Below are positions 7,986-16,139 of a stretch of DNA of 64,000 bases, one piece after another. This stretch comes from DATAEK01 sp036258055 (lineage in GTDB: Bacteria > Acidobacteriota > Vicinamibacteria > Vicinamibacterales > 2-12-FULL-66-21). The DNA is taken from positions 14,601-78,600 of the forward strand of contig DATAEK010000372.1 of NCBI GenBank assembly GCA_036258055.1, in the 5' to 3' direction. Within the stretch, counting starts at the first letter, position 1; each line of letters opens with the position of its first letter. Position numbers and translations under genes: made by a program. Under the pieces are notes generated by a model, which was not told the DNA's origin, did not search any database, and saw nothing but the letters and a program-made list of their open reading frames with translations.

Positions 7986-10058
7986 ATGCAAACATGCACT
8001 GCGCGAGCCCTGACGCTCGCGGTGGCACTGTCGCTGACGAGCGCGTCGTTCATCGCGTGCAGCGGCCGCCGCCCGCCCGGAAAGTTCACTCAAAAACTCG
8101 TCATCCTCGGGTTCGATGGGCTCGACCCGCACCTCGTCACGCGATGGATGCAGGCCGGCCAGCTGCCGAACATGGCGAAGATCGCGAGCCAAGGCGGCAT
8201 GTCCGCTCTCGGCACCACGCATTCTCCAGAGTCGCCGACGGCCTGGGCCTCCTTCGCCACCGGCGTGAACCCGGGAAAACACAACATCTACGACTTTCTC
8301 GTCCGCGACACGTCCACGTACTTCCCCGATCTCGGGATGGTGCGACGCCAGCCGGCGAAGTTCCTCTTCAACTACATCCCCATCGCGAAGCCCAAGGTTC
8401 TGCCGCTCCGGGGCGGCACGTCGTTCTGGGTCACGGCAGGACGTGAAGGAGTGCGGGCGAGCGTGCTCACGGTGCCCGTCACTTTCCCGCCCGAAGACGT
8501 TCCGAACGGCGAGCTGCTTTCCGGGCTTCCGCTCCCGGACATCCGGGGCACGATGGGAACGTTTTCTTACTACGCGACGGATCTCAGCCGATACGAGGAA
8601 GGCAACACCGAGATGGGCGGTATCCTCAAACGGCTCGTCGTCGACAAAGACGTCGCGACCACCGAGCTCATCGGGCCGCCGAACCCGGTCGTGCGCCAGC
8701 AGGTCGAGGCGATTCGCCGCAAGGGTCTCTCCCTGACGGACGCGGACCGTGCCGCGATGGCCGAACTGCAGGCACGGGAGGACGTTCGGATCCCGTTCAC
8801 GATTCGATGGAATCGTCCGGCGAAGACCGCGACCGTCGAAATCGAGGGTCAGTCGATGCTGCTAGAGGTGGGAAAGACGAGCCGCTGGATCGATCTCGAT
8901 TTCAACGTCAACTTCTTCGTGCGGCTGCACGGTATGGCACAGATGCGGCTGATGAACGCCGACAAAGAGCTGCAGCTGTATGTCTCGCCGGTCAACTGGA
9001 AACCGGATCATCCGCCAGTCCCGATGTCGGCTCCTGCCTCGTTCTCCGGCGATCTGTTCGAGCGCCTCGGTTACTACCGCACACTTGGATGGGCGGAAGC
9101 GACCTGGCCGCTGAACGAAGGCCGCATGGACGAAGCGACGTTCATGGAGGATCTCTATCGCGCGTTCGACGATCGAGCGCAGGTGATCCTCAATCGGATC
9201 GACGCGCACGATTGGGACGTCCTCGTTGGCGTCATCGAATCCACGGACCGCGTGCAGCACATGATGTGGCGGCTCATCGACGAGAAACACCCGATGTACG
9301 ACTCGGCGATGGCCGCGAAGTTCGGGGATTCGATCCTGGAGGTCTACCGGCGCGCCGATCAGTTCGTCGGAGAAGTGGTCCAGCGTCTCGAGCCCGGCAC
9401 GCAGGTGCTGATCGTCTCGGATCACGGGTTCCATTCGTGGCGGAAAGCGGTCAATCTGAATACGTGGCTGGTGCAGCAGGGCTACATGACCCTCCAGGGT
9501 CAGCAGCCAGGGGACAAGAAGCTCGACGATCTCTTCGGTGGCGGGACGTTCTGGGAGAACGTCGACTGGTCGCACACCCGCGCGTATGCCATGGGTATCG
9601 GTCAGATCTACTTCAACCTCCGCGGACGCGAAGCGCGCGGCATCGTCAGCCCGGGCGCTGAATCGAAACAGCTCGCCGACGAGCTGAGTGCTCGCCTCCT
9701 CACGATGAAGGATCCCGACGACGGGGCGCCGATCATCCGCGCTGTCTACAAGCGTGACGATGTGTATTCGGGCGAGTATTTGGAAAACGCGTCCGAGCTT
9801 CAGGTGGGCATGGAGGATGGCTACCGGGTGTCCTGGCAGACCACGCTCGGCGGATCGCCGCAGGGGATCGTCTATCCCAACATGAAGAAATGGAGCGGCG
9901 ATCACGGCGGTTACGACTACGCCACCACTGCGGGCGTCCTCATATCGAGCCGACCGTTGACTGGACAGTCGCCGTCGATCGTCGACATTGCCCCGACCGT
10001 GCTCAAGTACTTCGGCCTGTCGATCCCAAAGGACATCGATGGCAAGCCGCTCTATTAG
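7986..10058 (+). CDS. Alkaline-phosphatase-superfamily lipoprotein (type I phosphodiesterase/nucleotide pyrophosphatase-like)
   Basis: The 690-residue protein begins with a lipoprotein signal peptide whose lipobox is SFIAC (Cys about residue 25), so it is expected to be membrane-anchored outside the cytoplasm. The superfamily core is seen as VILGFDGLDPHLV (first metal Asp), then SPTAWASFATG, where the nucleophile Thr/Ser is expected, and later VLIVSDHGFHSW and GDHGGYDY, which supply the second set of Asp and His metal ligands. The substrate is unknown; relatives cleave phosphodiesters, nucleotides or phosphonates. A TACAAT -10-like hexamer lies at 7970-7980 without a good -35. The next gene starts inside its last 20 bases. 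Confidence 0.85.
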   Translation: MQTCTARALTLAVALSLTSASFIACSGRRPPGKFTQKLVILGFDGLDPHLVTRWMQAGQLPNMAKIASQGGMSALGTTHSPESPTAWASFATGVNPGKHNIYDFLVRDTSTYFPDLGMVRRQPAKFLFNYIPIAKPKVLPLRGGTSFWVTAGREGVRASVLTVPVTFPPEDVPNGELLSGLPLPDIRGTMGTFSYYATDLSRYEEGNTEMGGILKRLVVDKDVATTELIGPPNPVVRQQVEAIRRKGLSLTDADRAAMAELQAREDVRIPFTIRWNRPAKTATVEIEGQSMLLEVGKTSRWIDLDFNVNFFVRLHGMAQMRLMNADKELQLYVSPVNWKPDHPPVPMSAPASFSGDLFERLGYYRTLGWAEATWPLNEGRMDEATFMEDLYRAFDDRAQVILNRIDAHDWDVLVGVIESTDRVQHMMWRLIDEKHPMYDSAMAAKFGDSILEVYRRADQFVGEVVQRLEPGTQVLIVSDHGFHSWRKAVNLNTWLVQQGYMTLQGQQPGDKKLDDLFGGGTFWENVDWSHTRAYAMGIGQIYFNLRGREARGIVSPGAESKQLADELSARLLTMKDPDDGAPIIRAVYKRDDVYSGEYLENASELQVGMEDGYRVSWQTTLGGSPQGIVYPNMKKWSGDHGGYDYATTAGVLISSRPLTGQSPSIVDIAPTVLKYFGLSIPKDIDGKPLY

Positions 10059-11196
10059 CGTAGCGTTCGCTATCTCGGCGGCAGTCTCTCTGACGCTGTC
10101 GGCGGGGCTGGGGCAGACCAACCGCGACAAGGCCACCGCCGCGTCGCAGCGGGCGGCGGACCGCATTCGCGCCCTTCAGCGCGAAGCCGAAGCGCTGGCG
10201 ACGCAGGAAAGCGCCCTTTTGGTGCAGCTGCGGAAGCTCGAAGTGGAGCGGCAACTCAAAACCGAGGAACTGGCGCAGATTGACCGGGACCGCGTGGAGA
10301 CACAGCGGAAGCTCAGCGACGCGTCCACTAGGGCGGAATCGCTGCAGCGGAGGGCCGAGGCTGAGACGCCCGAGATTGAGAACCGGCTCGTTCGCGTCTA
10401 CAAGCTCGGACAGCCTGGCTACTGGCGGCTCATGCTCGACGTCGACGACCTGCGATCGATGGGTCGCGCGTACCGGACGGCCTCCGCCCTGAACAAGATC
10501 GACCGCGATCGCGTGTACGAGCACAAGCAGACGCTGGAGGCGCTGGCCAAGGAACGTCAGGAGCTCGAAACGCGTGCGGCGCAAATCACGTCGCTCGAGA
10601 CCCAGGCGAAGCGCGCCAAGGCCGCCCTGGATCGATCCGTAACGGACCGATCGACGCTCGTCGCCGCGATTGATGCGCGTCGCGATCTGAACGCGCAGAT
10701 GACGGGCGAGCTCCAGGCCGCGCAACAGAAGCTTCAGGCGTCGCTCACGCAGCTGGATTCGGCCGCCGCGGTGGTCACGTTGCCGTTGCGGCCGTTTCAG
10801 GGTGCGCTTCCGTGGCCCCTGCGCGGCCGGATCGTTGGAGGGTTCGGTCGTCAGTCGAGCAGCCGATTCGGTACGACCATCGTCCGGAACGGCATCGAGA
10901 TTGGCGTCAATGAAGGACAGCTCGTCCGATCCGTGCACGACGGTACGGTCGCCTACGCAGAGCCCTTCAGCGGATACGGCAACCTCGTCATCGTCGAGCA
11001 CGGCGAGCGCTCTTATTCGTTGTACGGCTACCTGTTATCGATGCAGGTCTCGAAGGGGGAGCATGTGGAAGCTCAGGCTCCGCTCGGGATGTCGGGACGC
11101 GATCCGGCCGGCAACCCGTCCCTCTACTTCGAGTTACGGGTCGACGGCAAAGCGGTCGATCCCTTACAATGGTTGTCAAGGGGTTCCGGGCCCTAG
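10039..11196 (+). CDS. envC: EnvC-like murein hydrolase activator (coiled coil + degenerate LytM)
   Basis: The start is ATG 10039, giving 385 residues with a signal peptide (MASRSISVAFAISAAVSL) and overlapping the previous gene by 20 nt. Residues about 25-245 are coiled coil. The last 120 residues form a LytM/M23 domain in which the catalytic residues of active enzymes are replaced: the HxGxD motif reads NGIEIG, the HxH region reads SLYGYL, and LHFEIR reads LYFELR. These are the substitutions seen in E. coli EnvC, which has no hydrolase activity and switches on AmiA/AmiB at the septum. The likely partner is the Amidase_3 enzyme at 42560. The S41 homologue follows, matching the common envC-ctpA order. 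Confidence 0.85.
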   Translation: MASRSISVAFAISAAVSLTLSAGLGQTNRDKATAASQRAADRIRALQREAEALATQESALLVQLRKLEVERQLKTEELAQIDRDRVETQRKLSDASTRAESLQRRAEAETPEIENRLVRVYKLGQPGYWRLMLDVDDLRSMGRAYRTASALNKIDRDRVYEHKQTLEALAKERQELETRAAQITSLETQAKRAKAALDRSVTDRSTLVAAIDARRDLNAQMTGELQAAQQKLQASLTQLDSAAAVVTLPLRPFQGALPWPLRGRIVGGFGRQSSSRFGTTIVRNGIEIGVNEGQLVRSVHDGTVAYAEPFSGYGNLVIVEHGERSYSLYGYLLSMQVSKGEHVEAQAPLGMSGRDPAGNPSLYFELRVDGKAVDPLQWLSRGSGP

Positions 11197-11235
11197 CTCA
11201 CCGCCGATATCCGGTTTTCGCGGGAACAACGACTC

Positions 11236-12405
11236 ATGACGCTCAAGACCCGTCTTTCTGTGCTCCTCATCTCGACACCGGTTCTGGCCTTCGTTCTGGT
11301 CGGCGGTCTGATGGGCAAACAACCCGACACCGATCAGACTTACGCGCATCTTCGCGTCTTCGAAGACGTCGTCTCGCTCGTCCTCCACAACTACGTCGAG
11401 GAAGTGAAGGTCGACCGGGTCATGGAAGGCGCCATGCGCGGCCTCGCTGACGGTCTCGATCCGGACAGCGCCTACCTGACCGCCAAAGAGGTCCGCTCGG
11501 TCGAGAACAACGAAGCGTTGCCGGAGGGCGATGTCGGGCTCGAGCTCACGCGTCAGTACTACCTCCGCGTGATCGCCGCCCGCGATGGATCGCCCGCGGC
11601 GAAAAACGGGCTGCAGACTGGCGACTACGTGCGCGCCATCGACGGAAAGCCCACCCGCGACCTCTCGGTGTTCGAAGGCGCCCGGCTCCTCCGAGGTCAA
11701 CCGGGATCCAAGGTGACGCTGACCATCATTCGGGGTAACGCTGCCGACCCGCACGAGCTGACACTGGTGCGCGAGAAGTCGAGCGCCCCCTTCGTCACGA
11801 GCAAGATGCTCGCGCCCGATACCGGTTACGTCCGCATCGTCGCCTTCCGCGACGGCGTCGTCGACGAGTTCCGCAACCACGTGGCGGGGGTCTTGAAGAC
11901 CGGAGCGAAGTCGCTGGTGATCGACGTGCGTCACACGGCCGAAGGGACCTACGAGAATGGCATCGCTGCCGCCAGGCTCTTCGTCAAGTCGGGAACGCTC
12001 GTCGTGAAGGGTCGCGACAAGGCAGAAACCGGTGAAAAGATCGAAGCGCGATCGGGCGACGGTCAGTTTGCGATGCCGGTGGTGGTGCTCGTGACGACCG
12101 GCACGTCCGGTCCGGCGGAGCTCTTCGCGGCGGCCCTGGACTCGAACGAGCGAGCGGATCTCGTCGGCGAACACACGCTCGGGCGCGCCGGCCTCCAGAA
12201 GCTCGTGAAGCTGCCGGAAAACCGGGGGCTCTGGCTCACCTACGGCCGGTACCTCACCGCAAAGGGCACGTCGATCCACGGCAAAGGCCTCGACCCGGAC
12301 GTTGCGGTCGACGAGCCGGACGTGGAATTCGGCGCGCCGCCATCGACCGAGGATCCAATCCTCTCGGCGGGCGTTGAACGGCTGAAAACCAAGCACGCCG
12401 CATAG
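11236..12405 (+). CDS. S41 (CtpA/Tsp) family peptidase homologue with degenerate active site
   Basis: The 389-residue protein has an N-terminal membrane anchor or signal segment (about residues 5-28), a PDZ domain (about 95-180: GSPAAKNGLQTGDYVRAIDG) and the S41 fold. Aligning by eye with E. coli Tsp, Ser430 corresponds to Gly292 (in GTSGPAE), Asp441 to Ser303, and Lys455 to Arg317 (in TLGRAGLQ). The Ser-to-Lys spacing of 25 residues is kept. The usual RNNPGG motif reads RHTAEG. The fold is intact but proteolysis by the normal Ser-Lys dyad is not expected. It sits 39 bp after the envC-like gene and may act as a scaffold or adaptor for periplasmic peptidoglycan hydrolases. Confidence 0.85.
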   Translation: MTLKTRLSVLLISTPVLAFVLVGGLMGKQPDTDQTYAHLRVFEDVVSLVLHNYVEEVKVDRVMEGAMRGLADGLDPDSAYLTAKEVRSVENNEALPEGDVGLELTRQYYLRVIAARDGSPAAKNGLQTGDYVRAIDGKPTRDLSVFEGARLLRGQPGSKVTLTIIRGNAADPHELTLVREKSSAPFVTSKMLAPDTGYVRIVAFRDGVVDEFRNHVAGVLKTGAKSLVIDVRHTAEGTYENGIAAARLFVKSGTLVVKGRDKAETGEKIEARSGDGQFAMPVVVLVTTGTSGPAELFAAALDSNERADLVGEHTLGRAGLQKLVKLPENRGLWLTYGRYLTAKGTSIHGKGLDPDVAVDEPDVEFGAPPSTEDPILSAGVERLKTKHAA

Positions 12406-12438
12406 CCGCGCGCCACCACGGACGCCGCGGATCGTCGA

Positions 12439-12467
12439 TTGACCCGCGGAAATGCCTCTGTTAGACT
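12439..12467 (+). promoter_or_regulatory. Sigma-70 type promoter for tRNA-Val / thrS region
   Basis: TTGACC (12439-12444), a 17-bp spacer and TAGACT (12462-12467) form a near-consensus promoter. Transcription should begin near 12474, about 28 nt before the tRNA. It may also feed thrS and the translation-factor genes downstream, since no terminator was seen between the tRNA and thrS. Confidence 0.75.
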
Positions 12468-12501
12468 GATCGTTCCGGTAAGGCCAGTGTTTTCAAGACA
12501 T

Positions 12502-12578
12502 AGGCGCGTAGCTCAGTTGGTTAGAGCGCCTGCTTGACACGCAGGAGGTCGGCAGTTCGAGTCTGCCCGTGCCTACCA
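12502..12578 (+). tRNA. tRNA-Val (anticodon GAC)
   Basis: A full cloverleaf can be drawn: acceptor AGGCGCG with CGTGCCT (one G-T pair), D-arm around GCTCAGTTGGTTAGAGC, anticodon stem CCTGC/GCAGG with loop TTGACAC (anticodon GAC at 12536-12538), variable loop AGGTC, T-arm GGCAG-TTCGAGT-CTGCC, discriminator A and an encoded CCA at 12576-12578. GAC reads Val codons GUC and GUU. Confidence 0.95.
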
Positions 12579-12618
12579 ACTCCCCCGTTCGGGAATCACT
12601 GCCCCGCCGATTTTCACG

Positions 12619-14571
12619 ATGAACGAGATCACCGTCACGCTTCCCGACGGCAGCAGCCGTCGAGTAGCCGCGGGCGCGACTGCCGGCGACGTGGCGGCGC
12701 AGATCTCTCCAGGCCTCGCGCGTGCCGCGCTGGCCGCGATCGTCAACGATCGTTTCGTCGATTTGTCCTATCCGCTCGCTGATGGTTCGCGCGTGCGGAT
12801 CATCACCAAGGACAGCCCGGAAGCGCTCGCGCTCTATCGTCACAGCACGGCGCATCTCATGGCCGCCGCGGTCACGAATCTGTTTCCAGGCGCGCAGTGC
12901 GGCATCGGTCCGGCGATCGACGAGGGCTTCTTCTACGACTTCGTGGTCGATCGGCCGTTCGTGCCTGAGGATCTGGACGCCATCGAGCGCAAGATGAAGG
13001 AGCTCGCAGGCCAGGACTTGCCGTTCGAGCGACAGATGTGGCCGCGCGAGGAAGCGAAGCGGTTCTTCGCCGCGAAGGGAGAGCCGCTGAAAGTCCAGCT
13101 GATCGAAGAGAAGACCGCCGGGCAGTCCGAGGTCTCCTGTTACACGATCAAGGACCGCGACACCTTCGTGGATTTCTGCGTCGGGCCGCACGTGCCATCG
13201 ACAGGACGGCTGAAGGCCTTCAAGCTGCTGAACACGTCGAACGCCTACTGGAAGGGTGACGCAAGCAATCAGCCGATGCAGCGGATCTACGGGACTGCCT
13301 TCGCCAGCGACTCCGAGCTGAAGACGCACCTGCAGCGTATCGAAGAGGCCAAGAAGCGCGACCACCGGAAAGTTGGCCGGGATCTCGGCCTGTTCATGTT
13401 CCACAGGTGGGCGCCTGGGGCGACGTTCTGGCTCGCGAAAGGCACGGTCCTCTGGAACACGCTGGCCGACTACATGCGCGGTGTGCTGATCCCCGCGGGC
13501 TACGTCGAAGTGAAAGCGCCGATCGTATTCAACAAGGCGCTCTGGGAGACGTCTGGTCACTGGCAGCACTATCGCCAGAACATGTTCCTCGTCGAGAGTG
13601 AAGGGGAGCAGATGGCTCTCAAGGCCATGAACTGCCCGGGGCACTTCCTGATCTATGCCAGCGAGGTCCGCAGCTACCGCGATCTCCCGATCAGGTATCA
13701 CGAGCAGACACCGCTCCATCGCAACGAAGCGTCCGGCGTGTTGACGGGACTCACGCGTGTCCGGCAGTTCAGCCAGGACGACGGTCACTGCTTCGTGATG
13801 GAATCCCAGATCGGAGAGGAAGTCACGCGGCTGTTGCGGCTGGTCCAGCGGGTCTACAGCGACTTCGGCCTGAAGCCCGAGATGAAGCTCTCGACCCGCC
13901 CGGCCGAATACCTGGGAACGATCGAAACCTGGAACCACGCCGAGGCGGAGCTGAAGCGCGCGCTGGACTCAGTCGGCGAGCAGTACCGGATCGACGAAGG
14001 CGACGGCGCGTTCTACGGGCCGAAGATTGATTTCGACGTGACGGATGCGATCGGGCGCAGGTGGCAGTGCGCCACGATTCAGCTCGACTTCCAGATGCCC
14101 GAGCGGTTCGATCTCAAGTATGTCGGCGCGGACAACGCCGAGCACCGGCCGGTCGTGATCCATCGCGCGATCTTCGGAAGCTTCGAGCGGTTCATCGCAC
14201 TGCTCATCGAGCACTTCGCCGGTGCGTTTCCGCTGTGGCTGGCGCCGATCCAGGCGATCGTCCTGCCGATTGCGGACCGTCACGCGGAGTATGCGCGTCA
14301 GGTCGTCAGCCGTCTTCAAGCCGGGGGCCTCCGGGTCGACGTTGACGAGCGGCAGGAGAAGATTGGCTTTAAGATACGCGAAGCCCAGCTGCAGAAGATT
14401 CCCTACATGCTCGTGATCGGGGATCGGGAAGCCGCCGAGGGGTCCGTGTCTGTCCGCAGCCGCGTCGAAGGGGACATCGGATCGCGGAAAGTCGAGGAGT
14501 TCCTCGATGCCGCGGTGCAGGAAGTTCGGCAGAAGAAGGCGCCTCAGGAAGCGCTGAACGCCGGGGCCTGA
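12619..14571 (+). CDS. thrS: Threonyl-tRNA synthetase
   Basis: The 650-residue class II synthetase has an N-terminal TGS domain (residues about 1-62), an N2 editing domain with the HxxxH motif at His75/His79 (HSTAHLM) and DFCVGPHVPS, a catalytic core (about 265-540, including MNCPGHFLIY and the RYHEQTPLHRNEASG motif 2 region) and a C-terminal anticodon-binding domain (WLAPIQAIVLPI onward). Length and domain order are normal. It charges tRNA-Thr and edits mis-charged Ser. It opens the thrS-infC-rpmI-rplT-pheS-pheT cluster, and no leader resembling a T-box was seen in the 40 bp before it. Confidence 0.97.
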   Translation: MNEITVTLPDGSSRRVAAGATAGDVAAQISPGLARAALAAIVNDRFVDLSYPLADGSRVRIITKDSPEALALYRHSTAHLMAAAVTNLFPGAQCGIGPAIDEGFFYDFVVDRPFVPEDLDAIERKMKELAGQDLPFERQMWPREEAKRFFAAKGEPLKVQLIEEKTAGQSEVSCYTIKDRDTFVDFCVGPHVPSTGRLKAFKLLNTSNAYWKGDASNQPMQRIYGTAFASDSELKTHLQRIEEAKKRDHRKVGRDLGLFMFHRWAPGATFWLAKGTVLWNTLADYMRGVLIPAGYVEVKAPIVFNKALWETSGHWQHYRQNMFLVESEGEQMALKAMNCPGHFLIYASEVRSYRDLPIRYHEQTPLHRNEASGVLTGLTRVRQFSQDDGHCFVMESQIGEEVTRLLRLVQRVYSDFGLKPEMKLSTRPAEYLGTIETWNHAEAELKRALDSVGEQYRIDEGDGAFYGPKIDFDVTDAIGRRWQCATIQLDFQMPERFDLKYVGADNAEHRPVVIHRAIFGSFERFIALLIEHFAGAFPLWLAPIQAIVLPIADRHAEYARQVVSRLQAGGLRVDVDERQEKIGFKIREAQLQKIPYMLVIGDREAAEGSVSVRSRVEGDIGSRKVEEFLDAAVQEVRQKKAPQEALNAGA

Positions 14572-14606
14572 AGAACACGTCGGGCCGGGCTGTCCGGTTC
14601 GTACCT

Positions 14607-14622
14607 GGAGGAGGTAGTTATC
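14607..14622 (+). promoter_or_regulatory. Strong Shine-Dalgarno before a non-canonical AUC start of infC
   Basis: GGAGGAGG (14607-14614) is followed after 5 nt by ATC at 14620-14622, in frame with IF-3. No ATG, GTG or TTG lies at this distance, whereas the next candidate, GTG 14662, has no comparable site. Rare AUU/AUC starts in infC are the known basis of IF-3 autoregulation, since IF-3 discriminates against them. Confidence 0.75.
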
Positions 14623-15222
14623 GCATTCGACCGAAGCCCGCGGCGTGACGATCGCACGCGGGTGAACGAACGCATCAGGGTCCGCGAGGTGCGGGTCATC
14701 GACGACACCGGGCAGCAGCTGGGCATCATGCCGCCGCAACAGGCTCTGACGATCGCACGGCAAAAGGGGCTGGACCTGGTGGAAATAGCGGCAACGGCCG
14801 TCCCTCCGGTCTGCCGGATCATGGACTTCGGGCGTTACCAGTACCAGGAGCAAAAGCGCGCCCGGCAGGCCAAGAAGCACCAGAAGATCATCGAGGTCAA
14901 GGAGATCAAGTTCCGGCCGAAGGTCGACGAACACGACTATCAGTTCAAGAAGAAGCACATCGAACGCTTCCTGGCTGACGGCGACAAGGTCAAGGCGACG
15001 ATCTTCTTCCGCGGCCGCGAGATGGCGCACCCCGAAATCGGTCGGCGCATTCTCGAGCGGTTGATCGACGACCTCAACGAAGTGGCCACCGCGGAAACAG
15101 CGCCGCGACAGGAAGGCAATCAGATGCACACCATCCTGTCGCAAAAAGCCGGCGCGAAGCGGCCGGCGCCCAAGCGGGAACCAGTGGAAGAGGAAAGCAA
15201 GAAGCAGGAAGGCAGCCGGTAG
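14620..15222 (+). CDS. infC: Translation initiation factor IF-3
   Basis: Starting at ATC 14620 the product has 200 residues, beginning (f)[14 protein letters not shown] and continuing into the conserved [17 protein letters not shown]. The N-domain (about 15-85), linker and C-domain ([32 protein letters not shown]) are all recognisable. A basic tail of about 25 residues, rich in Lys, Pro and Glu, extends past the usual end. IF-3 binds the 30S subunit and checks the initiator tRNA and start codon. Starting at GTG 14662 would remove 14 residues and leave the strong ribosome-binding site unused. It is followed by rpmI and rplT. Confidence 0.95.
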   Translation: MAFDRSPRRDDRTRVNERIRVREVRVIDDTGQQLGIMPPQQALTIARQKGLDLVEIAATAVPPVCRIMDFGRYQYQEQKRARQAKKHQKIIEVKEIKFRPKVDEHDYQFKKKHIERFLADGDKVKATIFFRGREMAHPEIGRRILERLIDDLNEVATAETAPRQEGNQMHTILSQKAGAKRPAPKREPVEEESKKQEGSR

Positions 15223-15248
15223 GAACCGGAAGATTGAAGTAGAGCATC

Positions 15249-15443
15249 ATGCCCAAACTGAAGACGCATCGTGGCGCCGCCAAGCGGTTCAAGAAAACCG
15301 GCACGGGCAAGTTCGTGCGGAGCAAGGCCTTCAAGCAGCACATCCTGACGAGCAAGACCCGAAGCCGCAAGCGCGCGCTGCGCGGAACGACGGTCGTCGC
15401 GCCGGCAGATCAGGCGAAGCTTAGAAAGATGCTGCCCGATTAG
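15249..15443 (+). CDS. rpmI: 50S ribosomal protein L35
   Basis: The 64-residue, highly basic protein begins [21 protein letters not shown], the family signature. It is normal in length and lies 26 bp after infC and 52 bp before rplT in the conserved infC-rpmI-rplT order. In other bacteria this operon is repressed by L20 binding its own mRNA; no specific leader structure was resolved here. Confidence 0.98.
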   Translation: MPKLKTHRGAAKRFKKTGTGKFVRSKAFKQHILTSKTRSRKRALRGTTVVAPADQAKLRKMLPD

Positions 15444-15495
15444 GTCGTGCTGGACTGAAAGTGAACCCCGCGAGCGCTAATAGAAGAGACCAACA

Positions 15496-15882
15496 ATGCC
15501 AAGAGTGAAACGAGGAAACGTCCGGCGGGCGAAGCGCAAGAAGCTGCTTTCACGCGCGAAGGGCTTTTATCAGACCAAGAGCAAGCTGTATCGATCGGCA
15601 AAAGAATCGGTCGACACGGCGCTCAAGTACGCCTTCGTCGGACGGCGCAACAAGAAGCGGGACTTCCGGCGGCTATGGGTGATGCGGATCAACGCCGCCG
15701 CGCGCGAGAACGGCCTGACCTACGGTCAGCTGATCGCCGGCCTCAAGGCTGCGGGCAATCCGATCGATCGCAAGAGCCTCGCGGAGCTGGCCGTGTCGAG
15801 CCCGTCGGCGTTTGCCGCGCTCGCGAAGACGGCAGCGAAGGCGAAGCCCGTCCCGGCCAAGCGTCAGACGGCACAGGCGTAG
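15496..15882 (+). CDS. rplT: 50S ribosomal protein L20
   Basis: The 128-residue protein begins [25 protein letters not shown] and contains the conserved [17 protein letters not shown] and the [17 protein letters not shown] segment. L20 is required for early 50S assembly and often represses the infC-rpmI-rplT operon. Its C-terminus is about 10 residues longer than typical and rich in Ala and Lys. A rho-independent terminator follows 22 bp downstream. Confidence 0.98.
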   Translation: MPRVKRGNVRRAKRKKLLSRAKGFYQTKSKLYRSAKESVDTALKYAFVGRRNKKRDFRRLWVMRINAAARENGLTYGQLIAGLKAAGNPIDRKSLAELAVSSPSAFAALAKTAAKAKPVPAKRQTAQA

Positions 15883-15904
15883 CGTATCTCTGCGGTCTTC
15901 TCAT

Positions 15905-15940
15905 AAGGCACGCGACGAGTCTCTCGTCTCGTGCCTTTTC
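15905..15940 (+). terminator. Rho-independent terminator after rplT
   Basis: A 15-bp stem with one mismatch pairs 15905-15919 (AAGGCACGCGACGAG) with 15923-15937 around a 3-nt loop. It is followed by a short T-run and further T-rich sequence. It should end the thrS-infC-rpmI-rplT transcript before pheS. Confidence 0.85.
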
Positions 15941-15946
15941 GTGCTT

Positions 15947-16139
15947 CTAAGTGGATCGGGGGGCTTCGCCCCGCCGAACCCCCATCGCCGTCGCTCGCGG
16001 GGGCCCTCGCCCCGCTCCGCTCCGGCGGGGCGCGCCGTTGGCGCGCCTGGCTACGGCAACGAGAAGAACATTCTCGTTGCGCGTGGTTAAGGACTATCGG
16101 CGATTTGTGAGAATCTCGGCTTTTCTGCGTGGTGACCGA
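15947..16139. other. GC-rich palindromic spacer before pheS
   Basis: The spacer holds several short GC-rich palindromes, such as GGGGCTTCGCCCC near 15961, GGCGGGGC-type inversions near 16010-16030, GGCGCGCC pairs near 16028-16048 and AACGAGAAG/ATTCTCGTT near 16057-16077. They resemble REP-type extragenic palindromes. No gene was recognised here. The promoter for pheS could lie within it but no clear hexamer pair was found. Confidence 0.5.

Noticed and set aside
8862..10166. Open frame antisense to the phosphatase-like gene
   Set aside because: Low-complexity Arg/Val/Asp sequence without homology features; a shadow frame.
12579..12618. T-box or other leader for thrS
   Set aside because: Only 40 bp separate the tRNA from thrS, and T-box leaders are much longer and mostly confined to Firmicutes-like groups.
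12493..13938. Long open frame antisense to tRNA-Val and thrS
   Set aside because: It overlaps a tRNA and a well-conserved synthetase and has no protein-like features.
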